This document shows, piece by piece, positions 39,164-47,564 of a stretch of DNA of 64,000 nucleotides. The notes under the pieces were generated by a model. It was not told the DNA's origin and did not search any database. It saw only the letters and a program-made list of their open reading frames with translations. Made by a program: the position numbers and the translations under genes. Source of the stretch: Pseudoxanthomonas daejeonensis (lineage in GTDB: Bacteria > Pseudomonadota > Gammaproteobacteria > Xanthomonadales > Xanthomonadaceae); NCBI RefSeq assembly GCF_010093205.1, contig NZ_PDWN01000015.1, positions 1-64,000 of the forward strand, read 5' to 3'. Position 1 is the stretch's first letter; every line of letters starts with the position of its first letter.

Positions 39164-40477
39164 ATGACCGCGACCGCACGCCGCCCCTGGCCGATGCCGT
39201 GGAAGATGGGCCTGGGCTTCGGCCTGGGCCTGGTGCTCGGCCTGGTCGTGCACCTGAGCGCCGGCGCGGACGCGGGCTGGGTCCAGGCGTTCACCCACTA
39301 CGTGACCACGCCAGCGTCGCGCCTGTTCCTCAACCTGATCTTCATGCTGATCGTGCCGCTGCTGTTCTCGGCGCTGGTGATGGGCATCGCCGAGATGGGC
39401 GACATCCGCGCCCTCGGCCGGATCGGCTGGAAGACGCTCGCCTACACCGTGGTGCTGTCCGGCGTGGCGGTGCTCATCGGGCTGGTGCTGGTCAATGCCT
39501 TCAAGCCGGGCGCGGGCGTGGATCCGGCGCTCGCGCAGCAGTTGCTGGTGCAGAACGCCGAACGCAGCCGCGAGATCGTGGCCAGCGTCGACACCCAGCC
39601 GCGCGGCATGGACATGGTCCTGTCGATCGTGCCGAGCAACGTGATCAAGGCCGCGTCGGAGAATGGTTCGATCCTGGCGCTGATGTTCTTCGCGGTGATG
39701 TTCGGCGTGGGCATGGTGCTGACGCGCGACGAGAAGGTGGCCACGCTCAAGCGCGGGATCGAGGGCGTGTTCGAGATATCGATGACCCTGATCGGCCTGG
39801 TGATCCGCCTGGCGCCGTACGCGGTGTTCTGTTTCATGTTCAACCTGGCTGCGATCTTCGGCTTCGACCTGCTGGTCCGGCTGGGCGCCTACGTGGGCGT
39901 GGTCGTGCTGGCGCTGGCGCTGCACATGTTCGGCACCTACTCGCTGGCGGTGCGGATGGTCGGGCGCTCGCCGCTGAAGTTCTTCCGTGACATCCAGGAA
40001 GCGGCGGTCATGGCGTTCTCCACCGCGTCGAGCAATGCGACCCTGCCGACTGCGTTGCGCGTGGCCGACCAGATGGGCCTGCCGCCGAAGGTGTCGCGCT
40101 TCGTGCTGACGGTGGGCGCCACCGCCAACCAGAACGGGACCGCGCTGTTCGAAGGCGTCACCGTGATCTTCCTGGCCCAGTTCTTCGGCGTGGACCTGAG
40201 CCTGGGCCAGCAGTTCATGGTGATGCTGGTGTGCATCCTCGGTGGCATCGGTACCGCGGGCGTGCCATCGGGCTCGTTGCCGGTGGTCGCGCTGATCTGC
40301 GCGATGGTCGGCGTCGACCCGATCGGCATCGGCCTGATCCTGGGCGTGAACCACTTCCTCGACATGTGCAGGACCACGCTCAACGTCAGCGGCGACCTGA
40401 CCCTGGCCACGCTGGTGGCGCACGGCGAAACGGAGGCATCGCTGCCGCCGGCACCCGCCGCGCGCGAAGCCGCGTAG
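39164..40477 (+). CDS. Dicarboxylate/amino acid:cation symporter (DAACS family)
   Basis: A 437-residue inner-membrane secondary transporter of the GltP/DctA/SstT type, importing glutamate, aspartate or C4-dicarboxylates with protons or sodium. The family's serine-rich re-entrant hairpin is [14 protein letters not shown], followed by [13 protein letters not shown] (NxxGTA cation and substrate site), a second hairpin [12 protein letters not shown] and [13 protein letters not shown]. The last has the Asp and Arg-Thr-Thr-x-Asn that bind substrate in family members. Substrate cannot be fixed from sequence. It stands alone, 54 bases after the Bat operon. Confidence 0.93.
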   Translation: MTATARRPWPMPWKMGLGFGLGLVLGLVVHLSAGADAGWVQAFTHYVTTPASRLFLNLIFMLIVPLLFSALVMGIAEMGDIRALGRIGWKTLAYTVVLSGVAVLIGLVLVNAFKPGAGVDPALAQQLLVQNAERSREIVASVDTQPRGMDMVLSIVPSNVIKAASENGSILALMFFAVMFGVGMVLTRDEKVATLKRGIEGVFEISMTLIGLVIRLAPYAVFCFMFNLAAIFGFDLLVRLGAYVGVVVLALALHMFGTYSLAVRMVGRSPLKFFRDIQEAAVMAFSTASSNATLPTALRVADQMGLPPKVSRFVLTVGATANQNGTALFEGVTVIFLAQFFGVDLSLGQQFMVMLVCILGGIGTAGVPSGSLPVVALICAMVGVDPIGIGLILGVNHFLDMCRTTLNVSGDLTLATLVAHGETEASLPPAPAAREAA

Positions 40478-40790
40478 GAGCAGTCCCGGCCAAGCCCACG
40501 GCGTGGCAGCGCGCGAGCCTGGTGGTAGCGCCGGGCCGCGCAGGAGGAAGTGGCGGCCCGGCGGCGAGGCGGGCCCGTCCGGGCTGGTTCCTGCCTGCTT
40601 CCAGGCTCGAGCGGCTCGATCTCGAACAGGAATCCGGCTGCGTCGCGCGGCCCACCGGTTTCAGCGAAAACCTTGCCCGTACCGGTGCGCACGCGTTTTT
40701 TTGCGTCCAGCCGCGGGACAGGAGTGGACAAGGAATGGGACAATGGGCGGCCCGCAGCGCCGCGGGTGCCTTGTGACCCCACCCGACGAC
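40478..40790. other. 313-base gene-free stretch between the symporter and tkt
   Basis: Contains one notable structure: CGCCGGGCCGC (40529-40539) pairs with GCGGCCCGGCG (40553-40563) across a 13-base loop that includes AGGAGGAAG. No T-tract follows, so terminator function for the symporter is uncertain. Further on there is an AT-richer patch with a T7 run near 40696-40702, but no convincing promoter at normal spacing. I see no small gene or known riboswitch. Confidence 0.5.
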
Positions 40791-42788
40791 ATGACGACGC
40801 CCACCCGCCGCCAGCTGGCCAATGCCATCCGTTTCCTCGCCGCCGATGCGGTCGAAGCCGCCAAGTCCGGCCATCCCGGCATGCCGATGGGCATGGCCGA
40901 CATCGCCGAAGTGCTCTGGAACGACTACCTGCGCCACAACCCGTCCGATCCGCACTGGATCAACCGCGACCGCTTCGTGCTGTCCAACGGGCACGGCTCG
41001 ATGCTGCATTACGCGCTGCTGCACCTGAGCGGCTACGACCTGCCGATCGACGAGCTCAAGCGCTTCCGCCAGCTGCACAGCAAGACCGCCGGCCATCCGG
41101 AACGCCACGAGACGCCTGGCGTGGAGACCACCACCGGTCCGCTGGGACAGGGCCTGGCCAACGCGGTCGGTTTCGCGCTCGCCGAGAAGCTGCTGGCGCA
41201 GCGCTACAACCGTCCGCAGCTGGACGTCGTCGACCATCGCACCTGGGTGTTCATGGGCGACGGCTGCCTGATGGAAGGCGTCTCGCACGAAGCTGCGTCG
41301 CTGGCCGGCACCTGGGGCCTGGGTAAGCTGACCGCGTTCTGGGACGACAACGGCATTTCGATCGACGGCGAAGTCCACGACTGGTTCACCGATGACACGC
41401 CGGCGCGCTTCGAGGCCTATGGCTGGCACGTGGTGCGCGGCGTCGACGGCCACGACCCGGCCGCGATCAAGGCGGCGATCGATGCCGCACTGGCCGTGGG
41501 CGACAAGCCGAGCCTGATCTGCTGCAAGACGATTATTGGTTTTGGTGCCCCGCATAAGGCCGGCAAGGAGGAGTCGCACGGCTCGCCGCTGGGCAAGGAC
41601 GAGCTCGAAGGCGCGCGCAAGGCGCTGGAATGGCCGTACGCCGCATTCGAAATCCCGCAGGACATCTACGCCGGCTGGCGCAACGATGCCGGCACCCGGC
41701 GCCAGGCCGAGTGGCAGCAGTTGTTCGACCGCTACGCCGCGCAGCACGCCGACGCAGCGGCAGAACTTTCGCGCCGCTCGAAGGGCGAACTGCCGCAGGG
41801 CTTCCTCGCGGCGGCCGATGAGTACATCGCCAAGGTCCAGGCCGAAGGCGCGACCATCGCCTCGCGCAAGGCCTCGCAGAACGCGATCGGCGCCTTCGCA
41901 CCGCTGCTGCCGGAACTGATCGGCGGCTCGGCCGACCTGGCGCCGTCCAACCTCACCCAGTGGAAGGCCAGCAAGTCGGTCACCGAGGTCGATCCGGATG
42001 CCAACTACGTGCACTACGGCGTGCGCGAATTCGGCATGAGCGCCATTGCCAACGGCATCGCCCTGCACGGCGGCTTCCTGCCGTTCGACGCCACCTTCCT
42101 GGTGTTCAGCGACTACGCGCGCAATGCGCTGCGCATGAGCGCGCTGATCCCGGCGCACGTGATCCACGTCTACACCCATGACTCGATCGGCCTGGGCGAA
42201 GATGGCCCGACCCACCAGCCGGTCGAGCACCTGGCCACGCTGCGCTACATCCCCAACAACGACGTCTGGCGTCCCTGCGACGCGGTCGAGTCGTCGGTGG
42301 CGTGGAAGGCTGCCGTACTGCGCAAGGACGGCCCGACCTGCCTGGTGTTCAGCCGCCAGAACCTGCCGCACCAGCCGCGCAGCGATGCGCAGCTCAAGGC
42401 GGTCGAGCGCGGCGGCTACGTGCTCGCCGACGCGGAAGGCGGAAATCCGGACGTGATCCTGCTGGGCACCGGTTCGGAGGTGTCGCTGGCGGTGGAAGCC
42501 AAGAAGGTGCTCGATGCCGCCGGCCTGAAGACCCGCGTGGTGTCGCTGCCGTCGACCGACGTGTTCGATCGCCAGGATGCGGCCTACCGCGAGTCGGTGC
42601 TGCCCAAGGCCGTGCGCAAGCGCGTGGCGGTGGAAGCGGGCGTCACCGACTTCTGGCGCAAGTACGTCGGCCTGGATGGCGCGGTGGTCGGCCTGGACCG
42701 CTTCGGTGCCTCCGCGCCCGCCGGCGAGCTGTACACCTACTTCGGCATCACCACGGACAAGGTGGTCGAAGCGGCGAAGGCGCTGTAA
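40791..42788 (+). CDS. tkt: Transketolase
   Basis: A 665-residue thiamine-diphosphate enzyme moving two-carbon units between sugar phosphates in the pentose phosphate pathway. [12 protein letters not shown] opens the N-terminal domain, [18 protein letters not shown] is the ThDP/metal motif, and the middle domain has [23 protein letters not shown] with its catalytic Glu region. The C-terminal domain begins about residue 535. Length matches E. coli TktA (663). The ATG at 40791 is used; a GTG at 40773 would add six residues (VTPPDD). Confidence 0.97.
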   Translation: MTTPTRRQLANAIRFLAADAVEAAKSGHPGMPMGMADIAEVLWNDYLRHNPSDPHWINRDRFVLSNGHGSMLHYALLHLSGYDLPIDELKRFRQLHSKTAGHPERHETPGVETTTGPLGQGLANAVGFALAEKLLAQRYNRPQLDVVDHRTWVFMGDGCLMEGVSHEAASLAGTWGLGKLTAFWDDNGISIDGEVHDWFTDDTPARFEAYGWHVVRGVDGHDPAAIKAAIDAALAVGDKPSLICCKTIIGFGAPHKAGKEESHGSPLGKDELEGARKALEWPYAAFEIPQDIYAGWRNDAGTRRQAEWQQLFDRYAAQHADAAAELSRRSKGELPQGFLAAADEYIAKVQAEGATIASRKASQNAIGAFAPLLPELIGGSADLAPSNLTQWKASKSVTEVDPDANYVHYGVREFGMSAIANGIALHGGFLPFDATFLVFSDYARNALRMSALIPAHVIHVYTHDSIGLGEDGPTHQPVEHLATLRYIPNNDVWRPCDAVESSVAWKAAVLRKDGPTCLVFSRQNLPHQPRSDAQLKAVERGGYVLADAEGGNPDVILLGTGSEVSLAVEAKKVLDAAGLKTRVVSLPSTDVFDRQDAAYRESVLPKAVRKRVAVEAGVTDFWRKYVGLDGAVVGLDRFGASAPAGELYTYFGITTDKVVEAAKAL

Positions 42789-42844
42789 TACGCGAATCAG
42801 CCTGGTGCGGCGGTACTGCCGTCGCAGCGTGGGCAGTGGACCAG

Positions 42845-42870
42845 GAGGGGCGCGCAAGCGCCCCTTCTTC
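42845..42870 (+). terminator. Terminator hairpin of tkt with a GCAA tetraloop
   Basis: AGGGGCGC (42846-42853) pairs with GCGCCCCT (42858-42865) around GCAA, a stable GNRA-type loop, followed by TCTTC. The T-tract is interrupted, so efficiency is uncertain. It lies 57 bases after tkt. Confidence 0.7.
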
Positions 42871-42933
42871 GTTGGCGCCTGTCTGCACTCGACAGTCTCG
42901 CCTCGCGATGCGGGTTGCGACCGCGAGGTGTGT

Positions 42934-43623
42934 TCAGGGCAGCGGTGCCGTTCCGCTCAGTACCGGATACGGATTGACCGCGGTGCCCTCCCACCAGCGC
43001 CGTTCCGGTCCCAGCACGAAGATCGCGAAATGCAGGTGCGGCGCCGCCGGGTCTGCGTTCCCGGTGGCACCCACGTAGCCGATCACCTGGCCACGCCTGA
43101 TGACCTGTCCCTCGGCCAGGCCATCGGCGTAGCGCTGCAGGTGCGCGTAGTAATACGCAAGCCGGCCATCGGGCTCGAACTGGTAGATCGTCAGGCCGCC
43201 GCGCTGGCTGTCGAACAGTTTCTCGACGCTTCCGTCGGCGACCGCGAGCACCGGCGTTCCGGCGGGCGCCATGATGTCGATGGCGTCGTGCAGGCGCCCC
43301 TCGCTGCGCGCATCGGTGAACGTGTCCTGCAGTTGCGCCGGCCCGATGCCCTGGACGGGCAGCAGGAGCGCGGAGGCAGCGCCGGCCTCGGGGTGCCGGG
43401 CGGGAAGCGGCCCAGCAGCAGCGGCTGCCGCTGCCTCGGGTGTCGCGGGCATCGGGGGAGCGGATCGGGTTGCCCCGGTCGCGGCCAGCGTGGGCGCAGC
43501 ATCGGTGGGTACGGGGCTCGGCTGGACTTCGATCAGCGAGGTCAGTCCACCCGCACCTTCCAAGTGGGCCAATGCGAACAGGGCCAGGACGACGCACAGC
43601 AGGAGGGCCAGCAGGGTCTTCAT
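42934..43623 (-). CDS. Membrane-anchored M23 peptidase (LytM/NlpD type)
   Basis: A 229-residue protein with an N-terminal membrane or signal segment (MKTLLALLLCVVLALFALA), an Ala/Pro-rich linker to about residue 90, and a zinc endopeptidase domain. HDAID (H-x3-D) and APHLHFAI (HxH) supply the metal and catalytic positions of active M23 enzymes, so it should cleave peptidoglycan cross-links and is not just a divisome activator. It lies 34 bases after the L,D-transpeptidase gene on the same strand, so the two are probably co-transcribed. Confidence 0.92.
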   Translation of the reverse strand: MKTLLALLLCVVLALFALAHLEGAGGLTSLIEVQPSPVPTDAAPTLAATGATRSAPPMPATPEAAAAAAAGPLPARHPEAGAASALLLPVQGIGPAQLQDTFTDARSEGRLHDAIDIMAPAGTPVLAVADGSVEKLFDSQRGGLTIYQFEPDGRLAYYYAHLQRYADGLAEGQVIRRGQVIGYVGATGNADPAAPHLHFAIFVLGPERRWWEGTAVNPYPVLSGTAPLP

Positions 43624-43657
43624 GGCAGTGCGTCCGTGGATGCAGCGGTCGTGGCAA

Positions 43658-44632
43658 TCATTCCTGCAGCGTGACCGGCGTGCGCGTATCGATCGCCGCG
43701 GCGACGGCCGCCACATCCCAGTTGGTCAGGCGGATGCAGCCGTGCGACTGCCGCTTGCCAACGCCACTGGGCTCGGGAGTGCCGTGGATGCCGTAATGCG
43801 GCTTGGAGAGGTCGATCCAGACCGTGCCGACCGGATTGTTCGGACCGGGCGCCAGCTTGGCCTTGCCGTGCGACGGATCGGCATCCCAGAACAGGTCCGG
43901 GTTGTAGTGGAAAGTCGGATCCGGCGCGACGGCCACGATGTTCCATTCGCCGAGCGGCAGCGGATCGTGTTCGCTGCCGCTGGAGGCGGGGTACTGTGCG
44001 AGCACGCGGCCCTCTCCGTCGAGCAGGCGCAATACCGAATCGCTGCGATCGACGACCAGGCGTGCGGCCTTGGGCAAGGGATCGGTCGCCACCGCGGGGA
44101 CCTTCAGCACGGTGCCGGGACGTGCCTGCGCGATTTGGGGATTGAGCTGCCCGAGCAGGGCCGGGCTGGCATGGAACCGTTCGCCGAGCGCCTCCGGCAA
44201 CGAGGCATAACCGAGCTTGTCGAGCTTCGACTGCTCCATGATGTCGTCGGGCAGGCGCGCATAAGGCCCTTCGATGTCGGCGGCGGTCAGCGTGTAATCG
44301 ACCAGCACCGGAGCGGTGTCCTGTTCGAGCGCCTGCCATGTCGCCGCATCCGCATGTCCCGTCACGGGCAGGCCGCGCGCCTGCTGGAAGCCACGCAAGG
44401 CGCGTTGCTGGTTGGAGCCGGCGAGCGCATCGATTTCACCCGGCGAGAAGCGTGCCCGATCCAGCAGGACCTGCAGGCGCAGCAGCGCGCCTGCCCCTTC
44501 GTGCTGGCTGCGATCATCCGCGGAAGTCGCGAGTGCCGCGCCATCGGCCGGCCGGGCGGCCGCCGGGGGCGGCAGTGCGGCGCACAGCGCAATGGCGAGC
44601 GCGAGGAAGGCAGGACGGGAATACGGGACCAT
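43658..44632 (-). CDS. L,D-transpeptidase (YkuD family) with peptidoglycan-binding domain
   Basis: A 324-residue exported enzyme. A signal peptide (about 1-27, ending AAAR) is followed by a PG_binding_1 domain (LLRLQVLLDRARFSPGEIDAL to about residue 105), a LysM-like stretch (ALGERFHASPALLGQLNPQ), and a YkuD catalytic domain with HGTPEPSGVGKRQSHGCIRL; the SHGC Cys is the nucleophile. It would make 3-3 cross-links or attach proteins to murein in the periplasm. It is the first of a two-gene unit with the M23 peptidase, pairing a cross-linker with a hydrolase. Confidence 0.94.
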   Translation of the reverse strand: MVPYSRPAFLALAIALCAALPPPAAARPADGAALATSADDRSQHEGAGALLRLQVLLDRARFSPGEIDALAGSNQQRALRGFQQARGLPVTGHADAATWQALEQDTAPVLVDYTLTAADIEGPYARLPDDIMEQSKLDKLGYASLPEALGERFHASPALLGQLNPQIAQARPGTVLKVPAVATDPLPKAARLVVDRSDSVLRLLDGEGRVLAQYPASSGSEHDPLPLGEWNIVAVAPDPTFHYNPDLFWDADPSHGKAKLAPGPNNPVGTVWIDLSKPHYGIHGTPEPSGVGKRQSHGCIRLTNWDVAAVAAAIDTRTPVTLQE

Positions 44633-44741
44633 GGCGCGCTCCGGCAGGATGTGCCGATACGCTGCGCAGGCGCATGCAGTGCCCGCGTGAAGGCCGGTGT
44701 GCGATGTTCAGCGTCGTCGACGCCGTGCGAGGATCGCCCGC

Positions 44742-45053
44742 TCAGGCGGGGTCGTGCTTGCCGCCGCCGCGGCAGCGTGGCGAATCGGGAACATCCGCGT
44801 CGGCTTCCCATTCGGCCGGCGTGTAGGTGTGCAGGCCGAGCGCGTGGACCTGCTGCATCAGCGGCCCCATCGCCGCATAGACGGACTGGTGGCGCCTGAT
44901 CGCACGCTGGCCCTCGAACAGGGGGCTGACGATCACCGCCTTGTAGTGCGTCTCCAGGCCACGGCTGTGCATGTGGCTTTCGTCGGTCACGTCCAGGTGG
45001 AGCGGCTCCAGGACGGACAGGGCATCACGGATCTGTTCGGCGCGAGTGGTCAT
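44742..45053 (-). CDS. BolA-family protein
   Basis: A 103-residue protein with the BolA fold: HLDVTDESHMHSRGLETHYKAVIVSP matches the loop and strand pattern with conserved His, and RHQSVYAAMG then VHALGLHTYTPAEW match the C-terminal helix and strand. BolA proteins partner monothiol glutaredoxins in iron-sulphur trafficking and stress morphology. Unlike many relatives it has a hydrophilic tail with an SPRCRGGG stretch. The ATG at 45053 is preferred to 45113, which would overlap the upstream gene. It is 56 bases downstream of the acetyl-CoA hydrolase gene. Confidence 0.88.
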   Translation of the reverse strand: MTTRAEQIRDALSVLEPLHLDVTDESHMHSRGLETHYKAVIVSPLFEGQRAIRRHQSVYAAMGPLMQQVHALGLHTYTPAEWEADADVPDSPRCRGGGKHDPA

Positions 45054-45109
45054 GGGTGTGTGGGTGCGGTCGTGCAGTCCGGAAGAGATGGCGTTGGCGA
45101 TGCTGGAAA

Positions 45110-47062
45110 TCAAGCGGGACGTGCGGTCTGGGCCAGTGCCAGGCGCAGCAGGCGCGCCTCCAGCCAGGCGCCCGCGCCGCGCGGCGCGTCCAGGCCCATG
45201 CGCGCCAGCGCTTCGGCATCATCCTGCCCGCTACCCCGAAGTGCCCGCACGATTACCTGCAGCTTGCCGGCCGGTCGCGCGGTGCCCGCCTGCAACCACG
45301 CCAGTGCGCGTACCAGGCGCTGTTCGACCGCGGTGAAATCGCTGCCCAGCGGGTAGTCGGGCAGGGTGCCGTCGGTGCGGAACGGGGCCAGCGCCGCGCC
45401 CAGTCGTTGCGGCGTGTTGCGCTCCCAGCGGGCGGGTACCTGGAAGCCGGCCCGCAGCTTGCGTGCGGCGCGGGCGTGTTCGAGCAGGCCGTCGCGGTAA
45501 CGCGCATCGGTGATGCCCGCCATCGCGATCACGCAATCCTCGTCGCTGGCGTAGCGCATGTCGGCGATGCCGTACTCGTCCACGTAGACGTCGCGCAGGT
45601 GGCGCGGGATGGTGGCGTGGCCGTAGTTCCAGCGCACGTTCGAATCGGTGCGGCCATGCGCTTCACGCACCGCACGCAGCAGCAGCACCGAACGCGCTCC
45701 GGGCAGGGCATGGGCCATCGCCACGAAGTTGTATTGGCCACCAACGCCGGAGACCACGCGGCCGTCTTCCAGCGCGTCCGAGACCGCGGCACCCAGCGCG
45801 GTGGCCATCATGCAGCTGTTGAAGAAGCGCGCGTCGTGGCGCTGCAGGCGTTGCAATGCCTCGTCGTTGCCGTGGATCTGGTTGACCGTGCCGATGCGGC
45901 GCATGCCGATCGCGTGGCGCTGCTCGTCCGGCAGGTCGCGAAGCCAGGCGTAGAAATCCGGCGAGCCCAGGTAGAACGCGCCATGCAGGTATTCGCCGTC
46001 GCGCTCCAGCCGCGCATGGTCGCCGAGGTTGGCAGTGCCGTCGGCCAGGCGCTGCATGAGCGCCGGATCGTCCACTACCTTGCGCCGGATCACGCCGGTT
46101 TCCACCAGGCGCTTGAAGCCCTCGTTGATCATCTCGCTGCAGCCGTACAACCCGATCTCGAACGGGCCCAGCCCACCGCTCTCGCGCACCGCCGGGTGGT
46201 CCTCCAGGTCCGGGTCCAGCGCGGCCAGCACCTGCCGGTAACGGGCATTGTCGGTATGCCGCAGCACCAGCGCATGGCACAGCGCGTCGGCCAGTGCGCC
46301 GATTCCGATCTGCAGGGTGCCGCCATCACGCACCAGCGTGCTGGCGTACAGGCCGATCGCGTAATCGGCGTCGTCGACCGGCTGCCGCGGCAGACCGAAC
46401 GGACGCGGATGCGGCGCCGGCGGATCGATCACGACATCGAAGAAGCCTGCCGGTGCCACCGCGCTTCCACCCAGCCAGGGCAGGTGCGGATCGACCTCGG
46501 CCACCATCAGCGGACGCGGCAGGCCGCGTGCCAGGTGCGCATCGACGGTGTCCTGGGTGAGGTCGGTGTTGCACGAGAACGACAGCCGGTCGCCGCCGGG
46601 CGCGCGCGCCACCTTCTGCACGATCATGTCGGTCCTGCGGTGCGCCAGTGCAGCGGCGACATGGGTGTAGTTGAGGCTGGCGTAGCGCCGCTGGGTCTGG
46701 CTCGAGTCCAGCAGCGCGCCGGACTGCAGGTAGAACTCCTCGACCTCGACGTGCGCCGGCAACGCATCGCGCTTCATCGCCTGCACATAGGCCAGGCGCG
46801 GGAAGTCATCGCCGAAATGCCGGGCCAGGAACGGCCGCACGAACCGGGCCTTCAGGCCCTGGCCCGGAGAGGGCGGGTCCAGCGACAGCGCGGTGTACAG
46901 GTGCAGCGGCCGCGCCGGGTCGCCTTCGACGCGGGCGTACAGCGCATTGAGCAGGCGGTGCGGTTTGCCCAGGCCCAGGGGCGCTGCCACATGCATGGCG
47001 GTCGGCAGCTGCGCGAGCAGATGATCCACCGCCGCGTCCAGGTCGTTGAAATGATGGGTCAT
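45110..47062 (-). CDS. Acetyl-CoA hydrolase/transferase family protein
   Basis: A 650-residue cytoplasmic protein of the class I CoA-transferase type. Near the middle, ESGGLGPFEIGLYGCSEM carries the catalytic-Glu type segment, and GVGGQYNFVAMAHALPGARS is the family's glycine-rich CoA-binding motif. It is considerably longer than the usual acetyl-CoA hydrolase or succinyl-CoA:acetate transferase (about 500), with the extra length at both ends. Its exact reaction (hydrolysis, or transfer to a carboxylic acid such as acetate or succinate) cannot be decided. A single gene leading into the BolA-like gene; divergent from the BlaI-type repressor. Confidence 0.88.
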   Translation of the reverse strand: MTHHFNDLDAAVDHLLAQLPTAMHVAAPLGLGKPHRLLNALYARVEGDPARPLHLYTALSLDPPSPGQGLKARFVRPFLARHFGDDFPRLAYVQAMKRDALPAHVEVEEFYLQSGALLDSSQTQRRYASLNYTHVAAALAHRRTDMIVQKVARAPGGDRLSFSCNTDLTQDTVDAHLARGLPRPLMVAEVDPHLPWLGGSAVAPAGFFDVVIDPPAPHPRPFGLPRQPVDDADYAIGLYASTLVRDGGTLQIGIGALADALCHALVLRHTDNARYRQVLAALDPDLEDHPAVRESGGLGPFEIGLYGCSEMINEGFKRLVETGVIRRKVVDDPALMQRLADGTANLGDHARLERDGEYLHGAFYLGSPDFYAWLRDLPDEQRHAIGMRRIGTVNQIHGNDEALQRLQRHDARFFNSCMMATALGAAVSDALEDGRVVSGVGGQYNFVAMAHALPGARSVLLLRAVREAHGRTDSNVRWNYGHATIPRHLRDVYVDEYGIADMRYASDEDCVIAMAGITDARYRDGLLEHARAARKLRAGFQVPARWERNTPQRLGAALAPFRTDGTLPDYPLGSDFTAVEQRLVRALAWLQAGTARPAGKLQVIVRALRGSGQDDAEALARMGLDAPRGAGAWLEARLLRLALAQTARPA

Positions 47063-47104
47063 GCGGCCAGCTTAGGGCATGGGCGAGGTGCCTCGCCGGG
47101 GGTG

Positions 47105-47134
47105 TTGACACGCGCTTCTGTTTACGCGTGTAAT
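47105..47134 (+). promoter_or_regulatory. Promoter of the BlaI/M56-TonB operon
   Basis: TTGACA (47105-47110), a perfect -35, is followed after 18 bases by TGTAAT (47129-47134), five of six matches to the -10. The first operator overlaps this -10, so repressor binding would block RNA polymerase. Confidence 0.8.
47122..47133 (+). promoter_or_regulatory. Operator 1 for the BlaI-type repressor
   Basis: TTACGCGTGTAA has TTAC and GTAA half-sites around four bases. It lies over the -10 region. BlaI/MecI repressors bind TACA/TGTA-type dyads, so the match in shape is good. Confidence 0.7.
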
Positions 47135-47144
47135 CGACAAAGGA

Positions 47145-47156
47145 TTACGCCTGTAA
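47145..47156 (+). promoter_or_regulatory. Operator 2 for the BlaI-type repressor
   Basis: TTACGCCTGTAA differs from operator 1 at one base. The two are 23 bases apart centre to centre (about two helical turns), so two dimers could bind one DNA face. It ends 12 bases before the repressor ATG. Confidence 0.7.
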
Positions 47157-47168
47157 ACGGGGCCCGCG

Positions 47169-47564
47169 ATGGACACGACACCGGTCAGCGATGCCGAGGC
47201 GATGGTGATGGAGGTGCTCTGGGAATCCAGTCCACGCAGCGCCGAGGACGTGATCGCCGCCCTCGCCGAAAGCACGGGCTGGGCCGAGCCGACCATCAAG
47301 ACCCTCTTGAACCGCCTGCTCAACAAGGGTGCGATCAGTGCCCTCAAGGATGGACGCCGCTACCTGTACTCGCCGGTCCTGCGCCGCGAAGCCTGGGTCC
47401 AGCAGCAGAGCGAAGGCCTGCTGGCGCGGCTGTTCGGCGGGCGCGTCGCACCGCTGGTCGCGCATTTCAGCGAACGAGGGCAGCTTTCGCCGGCCGACAT
47501 CGCCGAACTCAAGCGCCTGGTCTCGGAACTGGACGATGGCAAGGAGGCCGACGATGGACGCTGA
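47169..47564 (+). CDS. BlaI/MecI/CopY-family transcriptional repressor
   Basis: A 131-residue dimeric winged-helix repressor. The N-terminal DNA-binding half includes SDAEAMVMEVLWESSPRSAEDVI and the recognition region ESTGWAEPTIKTLLNRLLNKGAI, followed by the wing DGRRYLYSPVL. The C-terminal half forms the dimerisation helices (RLFGGRVAPLVAHFSERGQLS). In the Bla/Mec systems such a repressor is inactivated by proteolysis triggered by a membrane M56 sensor; here that partner is the next gene, overlapping by 11 bases. Autoregulation through the two upstream operators is inferred. Confidence 0.93.
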   Translation: MDTTPVSDAEAMVMEVLWESSPRSAEDVIAALAESTGWAEPTIKTLLNRLLNKGAISALKDGRRYLYSPVLRREAWVQQQSEGLLARLFGGRVAPLVAHFSERGQLSPADIAELKRLVSELDDGKEADDGR

